This document shows, piece after piece, positions 33,867 through 42,896 of a DNA stretch of 50,259 nucleotides; within the stretch, counting starts at the first letter, position 1, and the number at the start of each line of letters is the position of its first letter. Both the position numbers and the translations under genes were made by a program. The stretch is from Nevskiaceae bacterium (lineage in GTDB: Bacteria > Pseudomonadota > Gammaproteobacteria > Steroidobacterales > Steroidobacteraceae). The notes beneath the pieces are model-generated. The model was not told where the DNA came from, made no database searches, and worked only from the letters and a program-made list of their open reading frames with translations. Location of the stretch: positions 1 through 50,259 of the forward strand of contig VEQP01000023.1 of assembly GCA_018883185.1 (NCBI GenBank). The letters run 5' to 3'.

Positions 33867-35273
33867 ATGGGTCAACTCGGACAGCGCATCGGACTGCTGC
33901 TGGGTCTGCTGCTTGCGCTCGGCCTGCAATGGATCGGGCGACCGGAAGGGCTTTCTGTCGAGGCCTGGTATGTGGTCTCGCTTGCTGCGCTCATGGTGGT
34001 GTGGTGGGTCACCGAGGCGATCCCGATTGCGGCGACGGCCTTGTTGCCACTGGCTGCGCTGCCCATCATGGGGGTGGTTTCGACGAAGGACGCGGCGGCG
34101 CCGTACGCCGATCCGATCATCTTCATGTTCATTGGTGGCTTCATGCTTGCCGCTTGCGTCGAGCGTTGGCGTCTTCATGAGCGCATTGCACTGGGTATCG
34201 CCTCATGGTCGGGTGGTCGGCCGGTGCTGTTGGTCGGCTGCTTCATGCTGGCCTCGGCGGTCATCTCGATGTGGATTTCCAACACGGCTACCACGTTGAT
34301 GCTCGCGCCGATCGCGCTCGGTGCGGCGCGGGCCATGGCCAGTGATGGCAAAGCGGACCTCGCCCTCGGCGGTGCGCTACTGCTGGGAGTGGCGCACGCG
34401 GCAAGCATCGCCGGTGTCGGCACACCAGTCGGGTCACCGACCAATCTCATCGCCGTCGGTTTTCTGGAGCGAGCGGGTGAGCCGATGGCTTTCACCGAGT
34501 GGATGACGCGAGCCATGCCGCTGATGCTCGTCATGCTGGCGGTCGGCTGGCTCGTGCTGTGCGCACCACTCTTCCGTCGCCGCGAGGGTGACTCGGCTGC
34601 CGTCGCGCGTGTGGTCGGCAACGCCTTGCAAGAACTGGGTCCCTTGTCGCGCCCCGAAGCACGCATCGGTGCGGTGTTTGCGCTCGTGGCGTTGGCTTGG
34701 ATGTTCCGGCTCCAACTCAATCAATTACCGCTACTCGGCGGTCTTTCCGATGCCAGTATCGCCATCATCGGTGCCGTGCTGCTGTTTTTGGTGCCCTCGG
34801 GGCGCAGTCGAGGCGAGAAGCTCATCGACTGGCCCACAGCAGAGCGCATCCCCTGGGGTATTGCCATCCTGTTCGGCGGTGGTTTGTCGTTGGCCACTGC
34901 CATGGAAGTAACGGGTCTTGCGCAATGGATCGGCGCACAGATCGCAGCGCTCGATGGCGTATCGACCTTCGGTCTGATCGCCATACTCGTGATCACGACC
35001 ATCCTGATTTCCGAGCTGGCGAGCAACGTCGCCACACTCACCTCGATGTTACCGGTCGTCGGCGCAGTCGCTCAGGCCACCGGGACTCCGCTACAGACGC
35101 TGGTGTTCCCGGTGGCGATCGCGGCGAGCTTTGCGTTCATGTTGCCGGTAGCGACAGGGCCCAACGCGATTGCGTTTTCCTCTGGCGTCGTGACGCTCAA
35201 GCGTATGCTGACGGTCGGCTTCGCGCTCAATCTTGCGGCGGCGATCGGTATTCTGACGCTGCTCTCACCCTAA
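33867..35273 (+). CDS. DASS/SLC13 family sodium-coupled anion symporter
   Basis: 468 residues from the ATG at 33867, preceded by GACGAGGG; an in-frame GTG at 33834 is the alternative. Twelve or so hydrophobic segments span the protein. The family motifs MWISNTATTLMLAPIALG (first SNT) and GTPVGSPTN, and in the second half FGGGLSLATAMEVTGL and SELASNVATLTSMLP (second SNT-like), with PVATGPNAIAF, are all visible. Members import dicarboxylates, tricarboxylates or sulfate with sodium. The substrate is undecided. It is divergent from purU. Confidence 0.88.
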   Translation: MGQLGQRIGLLLGLLLALGLQWIGRPEGLSVEAWYVVSLAALMVVWWVTEAIPIAATALLPLAALPIMGVVSTKDAAAPYADPIIFMFIGGFMLAACVERWRLHERIALGIASWSGGRPVLLVGCFMLASAVISMWISNTATTLMLAPIALGAARAMASDGKADLALGGALLLGVAHAASIAGVGTPVGSPTNLIAVGFLERAGEPMAFTEWMTRAMPLMLVMLAVGWLVLCAPLFRRREGDSAAVARVVGNALQELGPLSRPEARIGAVFALVALAWMFRLQLNQLPLLGGLSDASIAIIGAVLLFLVPSGRSRGEKLIDWPTAERIPWGIAILFGGGLSLATAMEVTGLAQWIGAQIAALDGVSTFGLIAILVITTILISELASNVATLTSMLPVVGAVAQATGTPLQTLVFPVAIAASFAFMLPVATGPNAIAFSSGVVTLKRMLTVGFALNLAAAIGILTLLSP

Positions 35274-35283
35274 CGACGCGGGT

Positions 35284-36858
35284 TTACGCAGCAGCGCGGG
35301 TGAGCGGGGTGCGGATCAGGTAGTCGAACGCACCTAACGCAGCCTTGGCGCCATCGCCTGCAGCAATGACGATCTGCTTGTAAGGCACCGTCGTCGCATC
35401 GCCGGCGGCGAAGACGCCGGGCGCGCTCGTCGCACCGTGATGATCGACAATGATTTCACCGAAGCGCGACAGTTCGAGCGTACCCTTCAACCACTCTGTG
35501 TTGGGCACGAGGCCGATCTGCACGAACACACCTTGCAGGTCGATCTGATGGGACTCGCCGCTGCTGCGATCCTTGTAAACGAGACCGGTCACGGTCTTAC
35601 CGTCACCCAAGATCTCTGTGGTCTGCGCACCGAGCACGATGTCGGTATTGCCGAGGCTCTTGAGCTTGGCGATCAGCACTGCATCCGCTTTTAGCTGATC
35701 GGCGAACTCCACTACGGTCACATGGCCGACGACGCCGGCGAGATCGATCGCCGCCTCGACGCCTGAATTGCCACCGCCAATTACCGCGACGCGCTTGCCC
35801 TTGAACAGCGGGCCATCGCAATGCGGGCAGTACGCCACGCCGCGATTACGGTACTCGCTCTCGCCCGGTACGTTGACGTTGCGCCAGCGTGCGCCCGTCG
35901 AGAGGATGACCGAGCGCGAGCGCAACACGCCACCGTGGCTCAGCACCACTTCGACGTCAGCTCCGGGCTCGCTGGGCGGTACAAGCCGCGTTACGGTCTG
36001 CAGAGTCATGATGTCGACACCGTAGTGCCGAACGTGCGATTCAAGATCGGCCGAGAATTTCGGGCCGTTGGTTTCGAGTATCGAGATGTAATTCTCGATG
36101 CCCAGCGTGTCGTTGGTTTGACCGCCGAAGCGTTCGGTAACGATGCCGGTTCGCAACCCCTTGCGCGCGGCGTATACCGCTGCGGCGGAGCCGGCAGGAC
36201 CGCCACCGACGATGAGCACATCGAAGCGCTCTTTGGCGTCGATCTTGGCGCGCTCTTTATCGGCGCTGCCAACATCGAGTTTGGCAACGATTTCTTCGAG
36301 CGTCATGCGGCCGGAGCCGAAGAGCTCGCCATTGAGGAATACCATGGGCACGGCCATGATTTGCCGTGCATTGACTTCATCCTGATAAAGCGCGCCGTCG
36401 ATCACTACCGTCTCGATAGCAGGGTTCAGGACGGCCATGAGCGACAAGGCCTGCACCACATCCGGGCAGTTATGGCAGGACAATGACATGAACACTTCAA
36501 AGCGCAGCGGGCCCCGCAGGGCGCGCACGGTGTCGAGCGTAGCAGCGTCGACCTTTGGCGGATGACCGCCTGTCCACAGCAGCGCCAGAACGAGCGATGT
36601 GAATTCGTGTCCAAGCGGCACTGCCGCAAAGTGCAACGATGACTCGGCACCCGAACGCTTGATCTGGAACGACGGACGGCGCGACTGTTGACCGTCCAGC
36701 CTGACCGACACTTTGTCGGTCAGGCTGGCGATCGTCTCGAGCAGGGCACGCAGTTCCTGCGCACCCTGTGAATCATCGAGGCTCGCCACCAGCTCAACGG
36801 GCTGGACCACCTTCGTGAGGTAGGCCCGTAACTGGGACTGGAGGGTTTCGTTGAGCAT
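35284..36858 (-). CDS. ahpF: Alkyl hydroperoxide reductase subunit F
   Basis: 524 residues from the ATG at 36858, the length of AhpF. The N-terminal tandem thioredoxin fold has [10 protein letters not shown] (Cys128/Cys131), then a thioredoxin-reductase-like part: FAD site [17 protein letters not shown], the redox-active [13 protein letters not shown] (CPHC), NADPH site [14 protein letters not shown] and the second FAD contact [15 protein letters not shown]. AhpF passes electrons from NADH to AhpC. It follows ahpC after 29 bases on the same strand, so both are one operon under the OxyR-like site. Confidence 0.95.
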   Translation of the reverse strand: MLNETLQSQLRAYLTKVVQPVELVASLDDSQGAQELRALLETIASLTDKVSVRLDGQQSRRPSFQIKRSGAESSLHFAAVPLGHEFTSLVLALLWTGGHPPKVDAATLDTVRALRGPLRFEVFMSLSCHNCPDVVQALSLMAVLNPAIETVVIDGALYQDEVNARQIMAVPMVFLNGELFGSGRMTLEEIVAKLDVGSADKERAKIDAKERFDVLIVGGGPAGSAAAVYAARKGLRTGIVTERFGGQTNDTLGIENYISILETNGPKFSADLESHVRHYGVDIMTLQTVTRLVPPSEPGADVEVVLSHGGVLRSRSVILSTGARWRNVNVPGESEYRNRGVAYCPHCDGPLFKGKRVAVIGGGNSGVEAAIDLAGVVGHVTVVEFADQLKADAVLIAKLKSLGNTDIVLGAQTTEILGDGKTVTGLVYKDRSSGESHQIDLQGVFVQIGLVPNTEWLKGTLELSRFGEIIVDHHGATSAPGVFAAGDATTVPYKQIVIAAGDGAKAALGAFDYLIRTPLTRAAA

Positions 36859-36887
36859 GGCGGCGTCTCGATGATTCCGGGGGGGAC

Positions 36888-37451
36888 TTAGATCTTGCCG
36901 ACGAGGTCGAGCGAGGGCGACAGCGTCTCGGCGCCCGGGGTCCACTTGGCCGGGCACACCTGACCCGGATTTTTGGCTACGTACTGAGCGGCCTGCACCT
37001 TGCGCAGCAACTCCTTGGCATCACGGCCGATGCCGTTGTCGTGGATCTCGCACAGCTTGATCACGCCTTCCGGATTGATGACGAAGGTGCCGCGCAGCGC
37101 GAGGCCTTCTTCTTCGATCATCACATCGAAGTTACGCGTGATCGTGCCGGTCGGATCACCGACGAGCGGGTAGTTGACCTTGCGGATCGTGTCGGAGGTG
37201 TCGTGCCACGCCTTGTGCGTGAAGTGCGTGTCGGTCGAAATGCCGTAGATCTCGACGCCGAGCGACTTGAAGGTGTCGTAGTGATCGGCCAGATCGCCGA
37301 GCTCGGTCGGGCACACGAAAGTGAAGTCGGCAGGGTAGAACACCACGACCGACCACTTGCCCTTCAGGGACTGGTCGGTGACTTCGACGAACTTGCCGTT
37401 GTGGTAGGCGGTGGCCTTGAACGGCTTGACGGGGGTATTGATCAGGGACAT
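36888..37451 (-). CDS. ahpC: Alkyl hydroperoxide reductase subunit C (peroxiredoxin)
   Basis: 187 residues from the ATG at 37451 with AAGGAG just upstream; a longer frame has no homology. It starts [19 protein letters not shown], carries the peroxidatic Cys47 in [13 protein letters not shown] and the resolving Cys in [12 protein letters not shown] near residue 166. It is a typical 2-Cys peroxiredoxin of the AhpC type that reduces hydrogen peroxide and organic peroxides and is recycled by AhpF. It is the first gene of the ahpC-ahpF operon. Confidence 0.96.
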   Translation of the reverse strand: MSLINTPVKPFKATAYHNGKFVEVTDQSLKGKWSVVVFYPADFTFVCPTELGDLADHYDTFKSLGVEIYGISTDTHFTHKAWHDTSDTIRKVNYPLVGDPTGTITRNFDVMIEEEGLALRGTFVINPEGVIKLCEIHDNGIGRDAKELLRKVQAAQYVAKNPGQVCPAKWTPGAETLSPSLDLVGKI

Positions 37452-37534
37452 GTCGACTCCTTGTTTGAACCGGTTAAAACCGCCGCATCCTCGCGACGTG
37501 GCGGCATCTTCCCCGGCCGGAGTCATTTGATCCA

Positions 37535-37571
37535 ATCGATTGTTTTTATATCCCCGATAGAGGCTGTATAT
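37535..37571 (-). promoter_or_regulatory. OxyR-like binding site upstream of ahpC
   Basis: Four tetranucleotides at 11-base spacing read ATCG (37535-37538), TTAT (37546-37549), ATAG (37557-37560), ATAT (37568-37571), each separated by seven bases. The OxyR consensus is ATAG-N7-CTAT-N7-ATAG-N7-CTAT, and 13 of 16 positions agree. The site is about 85-120 bases ahead of the ahpC ATG and overlaps the 3' end of the lipase gene. OxyR control of ahpCF is well established in proteobacteria; the site itself is a prediction. I could not find a strong -10 downstream. Confidence 0.55.
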
Positions 37572-38487
37572 CGAGGCACACACCGCGCAGATAGACGAGT
37601 GGTGCATCGGTGGCGGTGGCCGACGCGGGCAGGGTCGGTACCAGCGAATGAGCGCCTGCTACGCGACCGGCATGGCCTTCAAGCAGTGCACGAACGATCT
37701 CGCGCACCCGGTCCCTATGCAGATCCGGGGAACTTCCGACGACGCTGCCGTCCTCGGCGATGTAGTGCAGCTCCCCGACCGGGGTGTAGTTCCACTCAGC
37801 GGCGGCGTCATGGTGGGCTGACCAGCCTGGCAAGGCGCGTAGCGGTTCAAGCGAGTCGAAATCCGGCGGATAAAAAGGCACGGCGTCGAGGTGGTTTTCG
37901 TAGCGACGATGGGCGAGGCCGAGAGCCGTATACGCCGCGGCGAAGTCGGCATCCCCCGGGCGAGGCGAAGCAAAAGTGACCACCGAGGCCGGTCGTAATC
38001 CCGAGCGAGTCAATTGCCACGCCGCGAACGTGGCCATGGCGCCCCCCTTGCTATGCCCGGTGACATGCAGCGGTTGATCGGGGTACTGGCTGCGTAGTTC
38101 GGAAACCGCTGACTCTATGCGCGGCCAGGCGCTGACGAATGCCTCCAGAAAGCCGCCATGTACCGCGCCTGGAAACACCGTGGACTTTGCCGGCTTCAAC
38201 GAAAAGCTTTGCAGCCAATCGAGCACTACGGGCAGGGTCAAAGTTTCGGGTGGCAACGTTCCGCGAAACGCGACGAGGATGCCTTCCGTGCAAACACCCA
38301 CCAACGCCGCGTCAATGCCGTCCACCCCCGTAACGATGACGCGCGGCGGCTGGAGAAAGCCGACATGAGAGTAGTAGGGTTCCTGCGGTCGCACGACGTT
38401 ACCCGGTCCGATTCCGTACGCGTTGGCATCGGCGCACAGAAGACGACAGCACATCGTCGTGGGGGAGGAGGGGGAGTCGATGGTCAT
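37546..38487 (-). CDS. Lipase class 3 family protein
   Basis: 313 residues with no signal peptide. The fold signatures are [12 protein letters not shown] (oxyanion region), [20 protein letters not shown] (GxSxG with catalytic Ser in GHSKG), [15 protein letters not shown] and a later [10 protein letters not shown] with the acid residue and a HYI/HDAA His region. These match the fungal lipase-like class 3 family. It likely hydrolyses an ester such as a triglyceride or phospholipid. It is codirectional with ahpC-ahpF, but the OxyR-like site at its end suggests separate transcription. Confidence 0.85.
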   Translation of the reverse strand: MTIDSPSSPTTMCCRLLCADANAYGIGPGNVVRPQEPYYSHVGFLQPPRVIVTGVDGIDAALVGVCTEGILVAFRGTLPPETLTLPVVLDWLQSFSLKPAKSTVFPGAVHGGFLEAFVSAWPRIESAVSELRSQYPDQPLHVTGHSKGGAMATFAAWQLTRSGLRPASVVTFASPRPGDADFAAAYTALGLAHRRYENHLDAVPFYPPDFDSLEPLRALPGWSAHHDAAAEWNYTPVGELHYIAEDGSVVGSSPDLHRDRVREIVRALLEGHAGRVAGAHSLVPTLPASATATDAPLVYLRGVCLDIQPLSGI

Positions 38488-38567
38488 AGCGGATCAAGCC
38501 TGTGGTCGAGTGACCTATTGTCAGATGCTATCCACCATTTAGGAAGTTGCAGGTAGACTTTGGCCTC

Positions 38568-39122
38568 ATGCAACGCACACTCCTGTCTATCCATCTTTAT
38601 CTCGCCGCCTTCTTCCTGCCCATCGCGCTGATGTTCGCGGCGACTGGTGCGCTGTATACCGTTTCCATTAAGGGTAACTACCTCGAGACGAGTCGCACGC
38701 TCGAACTCGAGCTGCCGTTGACGGCGGAGTTGAGCGCGCTCACCAAGGTCGCCGAAACGGCTTTGGCGGCGGAGGGTTTGGAGGTGCCGAGCGGTGCGGC
38801 TTCGGTCAAAAAAGCCGGTACCGGCTACGAACTCGAGTGGACGGGCGCCGATCGCGATGTGCTGCTGAAACCCACGCCGGATCCTTTGAAAGCCACGCTC
38901 GTGATCAAAGACACCACCTCGTGGCGCCATCTTGTGCAGTTGCACAAGGCCAAGGGTAGCGATATCGCCAAGGCGATCTCGGTCCTCTGGGCGGTGGGCC
39001 TCGTTGTGATCCTGCTGTCGGGGCTGCTGATGGCGTGGAACGTGCCGACCTATCGCCGCAAGGCTATCGGTGCGGGTGCGCTGGGGCTTGCGACCTTCGT
39101 GCTTTACGTACTGCTCGGTTGA
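38568..39122 (+). CDS. PepSY-associated transmembrane protein
   Basis: 184 residues from the ATG at 38568. One helix at about 8-32 (SIHLYLAAFFLPIALMFAAT), a soluble part of about 90 residues, then two helices after about residue 135 (VLWAVGLVVILLSGLLMAW and ALGLATFVLYVLL). The layout, with His in the first helix and HKAKG before the third, is that of the PepSY-associated TM (PepSY_TM) family. Members are linked to iron-siderophore reduction or peptidase control, but the role here is unknown. It is divergent from the lipase and convergent with the FAD oxidoreductase. Confidence 0.75.
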   Translation: MQRTLLSIHLYLAAFFLPIALMFAATGALYTVSIKGNYLETSRTLELELPLTAELSALTKVAETALAAEGLEVPSGAASVKKAGTGYELEWTGADRDVLLKPTPDPLKATLVIKDTTSWRHLVQLHKAKGSDIAKAISVLWAVGLVVILLSGLLMAWNVPTYRRKAIGAGALGLATFVLYVLLG

Positions 39123-39146
39123 GTCGCACGCTTACGGGCCATTCAC

Positions 39147-41144
39147 TCAGCTCTTGGGCCACGCTTCGGGCGGGAAGTTGATGATGTCCTCGCGTCGCGG
39201 GAAACCGCTGATCGCATGCGAGGCGAGCAGCCCGCTCGTGATCGTGCCCTCGGCGCAGCCAAAGTTCACGCCGGTGTAGATCCAATCACCTGCCACCACG
39301 AGATTATCGAAGCCGCTGTCCCAGGCCTTCAAGCGGTGCTTGCCGCTGCCGGGTGGTGATGTGACGTAACGCTCGGTCGGGTCAATGTTGGCGCGCAGGA
39401 ACTGGCTGTCGATGCGCATCTCGCCCGTGCGCAGCTCGATCGGAGTGTTCGTGGCATCGCGTGGGTCCACGAGCAGTGAGAAATCGAGACTCACCGGATC
39501 TCCGGGTGGCAGGTAGGCATCGGAGGTGGCCTTCGGCAGCAGCGGCCCCGTGCAAGCCTCCAGATATTGCACCACCTGATAGCGCACGCGATCCTGCATG
39601 CGCTGCGGATAGTCATGATCCGTGAATGCCGGCTGCGGCCGGTGCTCGGACATCATGCCGCAGAAGTACCACACGGACTTCGGCTGTTGGTCGACCGGCC
39701 ATTTCTCCCACTTGAGTAGATGCGACAAGTCCGCCACGCCGTTGATCGGTGTGTAGTAGGTGGCTGTCAACAAAGAATTGTAGGGGTTTGACGAGCGTAC
39801 CGCACCGCCCATCTCCTCCGAGCTCTTTTTGAACCACAACTGGGCTGCCTGCGTGAGCACGGTAGGCATGGCCTTGACCATGTTTCGCCACGATTCTTTG
39901 GCCGCCATCAATTCAGAGCAGATGTGTGGCACCGCGCCGAGACTGATGGCAAAGACCACGCGATCGAAGTCACGCCCCACCTCAAGCGTACGCTTCGCGA
40001 CCGGTTGCCACGGCGTCCACCATGACTCGAGGTTGTAATCGCCCCGCGCTAGGGCATCGCCTTGCACCAGTTGATCGTAATGCGGTTGCAGCGGCCAGCC
40101 GGGGAGGCCGTCGACCTCGATCAGCGGGTCGTAGCCGCGCGCAGGGTCCTTGAGTTCAGCCTGGATGTCGATATCGATGGCGGCGATGCGCTGGCCGCTC
40201 GCATCGAGGCGCAGGTTGGTGACCTTGTTGAAAAACTCGAAGCGCACACCCCGGCGTTTGAGCACTTCGTAAAAAGGTGCGACGAAGGTCTCGCCGCTGC
40301 CTGCGCCAAAGGCGTAGATGAATGCACCATTGAACGCCAGCGATTGCAGATTCCAGCGCAAGAAGCTCGTCGCCGAGATCGTGGGGGCGACCGAGGCATC
40401 GCCGTCGGGGTACTGGTAAGCGATGTTGATGGTATTGAGCGCGATCGGCGAACTGACGGTCGCGGGGTGTGCACCGTGGCGCTTCAGCCAATCGCTCCAG
40501 TTTTCCTCGTCGACCACATCGAGCCCGCGGCGCAGCAGATCATCGGCTGCAAGTCCTCGCACCAAGGTCATTGCGAAGTCGAAAGTGAGAAACAATCGCC
40601 GTGTGGCGTTGAAGGGTTGCGATATCCACCACAGCGGCGTTTGCACGGCCTTGAAGACCTGTGCGACAACGCGCATCAGCGGGTTCGCATACGGGATCCG
40701 CGGTTTGACCTCACCGCAGGCCGGCGAGCGATTGTTGGCGGGCACATGCAACGGCCAGCGCCGCAGCGCACCGCGGCACCACTCCCAGAGCATCACCCGT
40801 TGAACGGGGTGGAACGCTGTCTCAAAACTCGACAGCGGCGCTTCAGGCTTGCGACCGAGCTCGTCGTACAGACTCTTTAACTGTCGCATGGCGTTGAAGT
40901 AACTGCCCATGAACAGATGGATGCCGTGTTCTTCGATGCGCTCGTTGGGTCCTCGTGAAGAGGCGCATTTACCGCCCAGCCGCCAGCCGAGCGTGTGCAT
41001 CGTGATCTCGTAGCGCTGCTGCCAGTTCGGCTGACTCGTCAACTCGAACGCGGTGGACAGAGCTGCAAGGCCGCCACCTAGGATGACGATCTTTTCGCGC
41101 CGCGGCGTAGCCGCGCCTGCGCTGGCAGTATCGCTTGAGCTCAT
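39147..41144 (-). CDS. Large FAD-dependent oxidoreductase (amine oxidase / phytoene desaturase superfamily)
   Basis: 665 residues from the ATG at 41144, with AGAGGTG six bases ahead; a GTG at 41150 overlapping the TIR gene stop by four bases is also possible. The dinucleotide motif is KIVILGGGLAALSTAFELT with the following TLGWRLGGKCASSRG, and the C-terminal FAD contact is DNLVVAGDWIYTGVNFGCAEG. In between are large insertions rich in Trp. The closest groups are hydroxysqualene dehydroxylase- and carotene desaturase-like proteins. There is no signal peptide. It is the last gene of the cyclase-TIR cluster; translational spacing with TIR is tight, so it is probably co-expressed. The substrate is unknown. 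Confidence 0.8.
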   Translation of the reverse strand: MSSSDTASAGAATPRREKIVILGGGLAALSTAFELTSQPNWQQRYEITMHTLGWRLGGKCASSRGPNERIEEHGIHLFMGSYFNAMRQLKSLYDELGRKPEAPLSSFETAFHPVQRVMLWEWCRGALRRWPLHVPANNRSPACGEVKPRIPYANPLMRVVAQVFKAVQTPLWWISQPFNATRRLFLTFDFAMTLVRGLAADDLLRRGLDVVDEENWSDWLKRHGAHPATVSSPIALNTINIAYQYPDGDASVAPTISATSFLRWNLQSLAFNGAFIYAFGAGSGETFVAPFYEVLKRRGVRFEFFNKVTNLRLDASGQRIAAIDIDIQAELKDPARGYDPLIEVDGLPGWPLQPHYDQLVQGDALARGDYNLESWWTPWQPVAKRTLEVGRDFDRVVFAISLGAVPHICSELMAAKESWRNMVKAMPTVLTQAAQLWFKKSSEEMGGAVRSSNPYNSLLTATYYTPINGVADLSHLLKWEKWPVDQQPKSVWYFCGMMSEHRPQPAFTDHDYPQRMQDRVRYQVVQYLEACTGPLLPKATSDAYLPPGDPVSLDFSLLVDPRDATNTPIELRTGEMRIDSQFLRANIDPTERYVTSPPGSGKHRLKAWDSGFDNLVVAGDWIYTGVNFGCAEGTITSGLLASHAISGFPRREDIINFPPEAWPKS

Positions 41145-41146
41145 GG

Positions 41147-42820
41147 TCACCTCTGGGTTTTCAATCCGGCCGTCTTGTAGCCTTCAAGGTATTTATCGAG
41201 CAGCGGCCCCTCGGGCAGCGGTGCGCGTGAACGGATCGCAGCGAGACTCGGTTCGCCGCCTTGCTGCCGGCGCGCTTCTGTATAGGCGGCGTGGGCCTGG
41301 GCGAGATCGCCGTGAACGGCCGCCATGACAGCACGCACGTCGTGCACGAAATAATAGTCGCCGCGGCGTACGCACGCGCTGATGGCGTGATCGAGCGCAT
41401 CGGTGGTGTTGCCGAGTTGAAAGTAGGCCATCGCCTTCCACAACTGCCACAGCCAGGCGTGCGGATCGGCAGGGGTCATGCGCAGCGCCTGATCGGCACA
41501 GGCGAGCGCTTCCTCGGCCCGTTCTTGGTAGAGCAAGAGGCGCGCTTTCTCGCCGAGTGCTTCAGCGAGTGCCGGGTTTAGACGCAACGCATGTTCTTGC
41601 TCGGCCATGGCCTCGGTGCGTCGCCCCATCAGCGTCAGTGTGATACCGAGGATGCAGCGCGCCTTGCCGTAGTCGCGATCCGCAGCGACGGCCTGCAGGG
41701 CTCGCTCGTGCGCCTCGCGTACGGCGCGGGCCGGATCCGGCTCGACGCCAAGCAGCAAATCATGCAACGCCGCGTAAGCAAGCTTGGTGTGAATTGGCGC
41801 GCTGCCAGGGCGCAGTGCCAAAGCCCGCTCGAACAACCCGCGAGCAGTGCGCGCCTCGTGGGCGTAGCCGCGCCAGAAGTGTGCGCGTCCGCGGACGAAG
41901 AGTCCCCAAGCGCCGAGCAACTCTTCAGGCAGCGAGAAGGCCTCGACCTCCTCGTGTGCGAGCAGCGCGACCTCGAGGGCACCGACCAATGAATTGACAA
42001 TATCGTCGAGTTCGTCGAACAGCGTCTCGGCCGGATAGTCGAAACGACCCGACCAGACGGCCGTCTCTGGCTGGCCGCGCGAGAGGTGCAGCGAGAGGCG
42101 CAGGCGGCGCCCCATGGGGCGCAGTTGTCCCTGCACGATGTAATCCGCGCCGAGCGCGGTGCAAATCTGACGGGTTCCCTGCGTGCCGGCCTCGAAGTCG
42201 AGCGAAGTTTTGGCGGGTACGAGACTCAGCAGTCGCGAGCGCCCGAGCCCGATCACCAGATCCTCAGCAAGCGCTGCGGCAAAGTCGGCACGCTCCGCAT
42301 CGCCCGCTGGGGAGCCAAAGCGCAGCACGGCGACTTTCGGCGATTCGTTGCGCAACGCGTGTTGGCTGCGACCCTCGGTCTGAACCTGAGCCCGCCCCGA
42401 TGCGCCATCGGTGCTGCGCCGCGAGATCTCGATAAATCTGCGCGCTGCACCCAGCACAGTGAGCAGTTCCTGCGCGTTGGGATCGCCTTTCCATTTGTGT
42501 AGCGGCAGCGTGTGTACCTGACCGAAGCCTAGCGGGGGCTGCACGTCATCGAGCGCCACGGGCAGATAGACCCCGCGCAACTTTGCCGCGCTTGCCTCGT
42601 CGTGGACGAACTCGCCCTCGGGGCCGAGGGAGGCGCGGGTCCAGCAGACGAGCACGCAACGCGCCGACTGCAGCTCCTCGAGTAAGCGCTGTCGCCAGAG
42701 GCTGCCGCCTTCAAGCTCGGCATCCCACCATACGGTGAGTCCATGAGATTGCAGGGCTTCGGCGAGCAACTTGACGCGCTCGCGATCTTCCCGCTTGTAG
42801 GAACAGAAAACGTCAGCCAT
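41147..42820 (-). CDS. TIR domain protein with TolB-like and TPR regions
   Basis: 557 residues from the ATG at 42820. Residues 1-130 are a TIR domain (ADVFCSYKREDRERVKLLAE, LTVWWDAELEGG, SARCVLVCWTRASLG), bacterial TIR_2 type. Residues about 165-295 (VAVLRFGSPAGDAERADFAA, ALAEDLVIGLGR, GADYIVQGQLRPMGRRLRLS, VWSGRFDYPAETLFDELDDI) match the TolB-N-like region often linked to class III cyclases and CadC-type proteins. From about 310 to 530 come tetratricopeptide repeats. It lies between a cyclase gene, 76 bases upstream, and the FAD oxidoreductase. TIR domains can degrade NAD or form scaffolds; which applies is unknown. Confidence 0.85.
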   Translation of the reverse strand: MADVFCSYKREDRERVKLLAEALQSHGLTVWWDAELEGGSLWRQRLLEELQSARCVLVCWTRASLGPEGEFVHDEASAAKLRGVYLPVALDDVQPPLGFGQVHTLPLHKWKGDPNAQELLTVLGAARRFIEISRRSTDGASGRAQVQTEGRSQHALRNESPKVAVLRFGSPAGDAERADFAAALAEDLVIGLGRSRLLSLVPAKTSLDFEAGTQGTRQICTALGADYIVQGQLRPMGRRLRLSLHLSRGQPETAVWSGRFDYPAETLFDELDDIVNSLVGALEVALLAHEEVEAFSLPEELLGAWGLFVRGRAHFWRGYAHEARTARGLFERALALRPGSAPIHTKLAYAALHDLLLGVEPDPARAVREAHERALQAVAADRDYGKARCILGITLTLMGRRTEAMAEQEHALRLNPALAEALGEKARLLLYQERAEEALACADQALRMTPADPHAWLWQLWKAMAYFQLGNTTDALDHAISACVRRGDYYFVHDVRAVMAAVHGDLAQAHAAYTEARRQQGGEPSLAAIRSRAPLPEGPLLDKYLEGYKTAGLKTQR

Positions 42821-42896
42821 GCCACTCAAATTAGAGCAAACACCACAGATTTATATCGGTTTTTTTATGACTTTGGTGGGTGTTTTCGAGGGTCGG

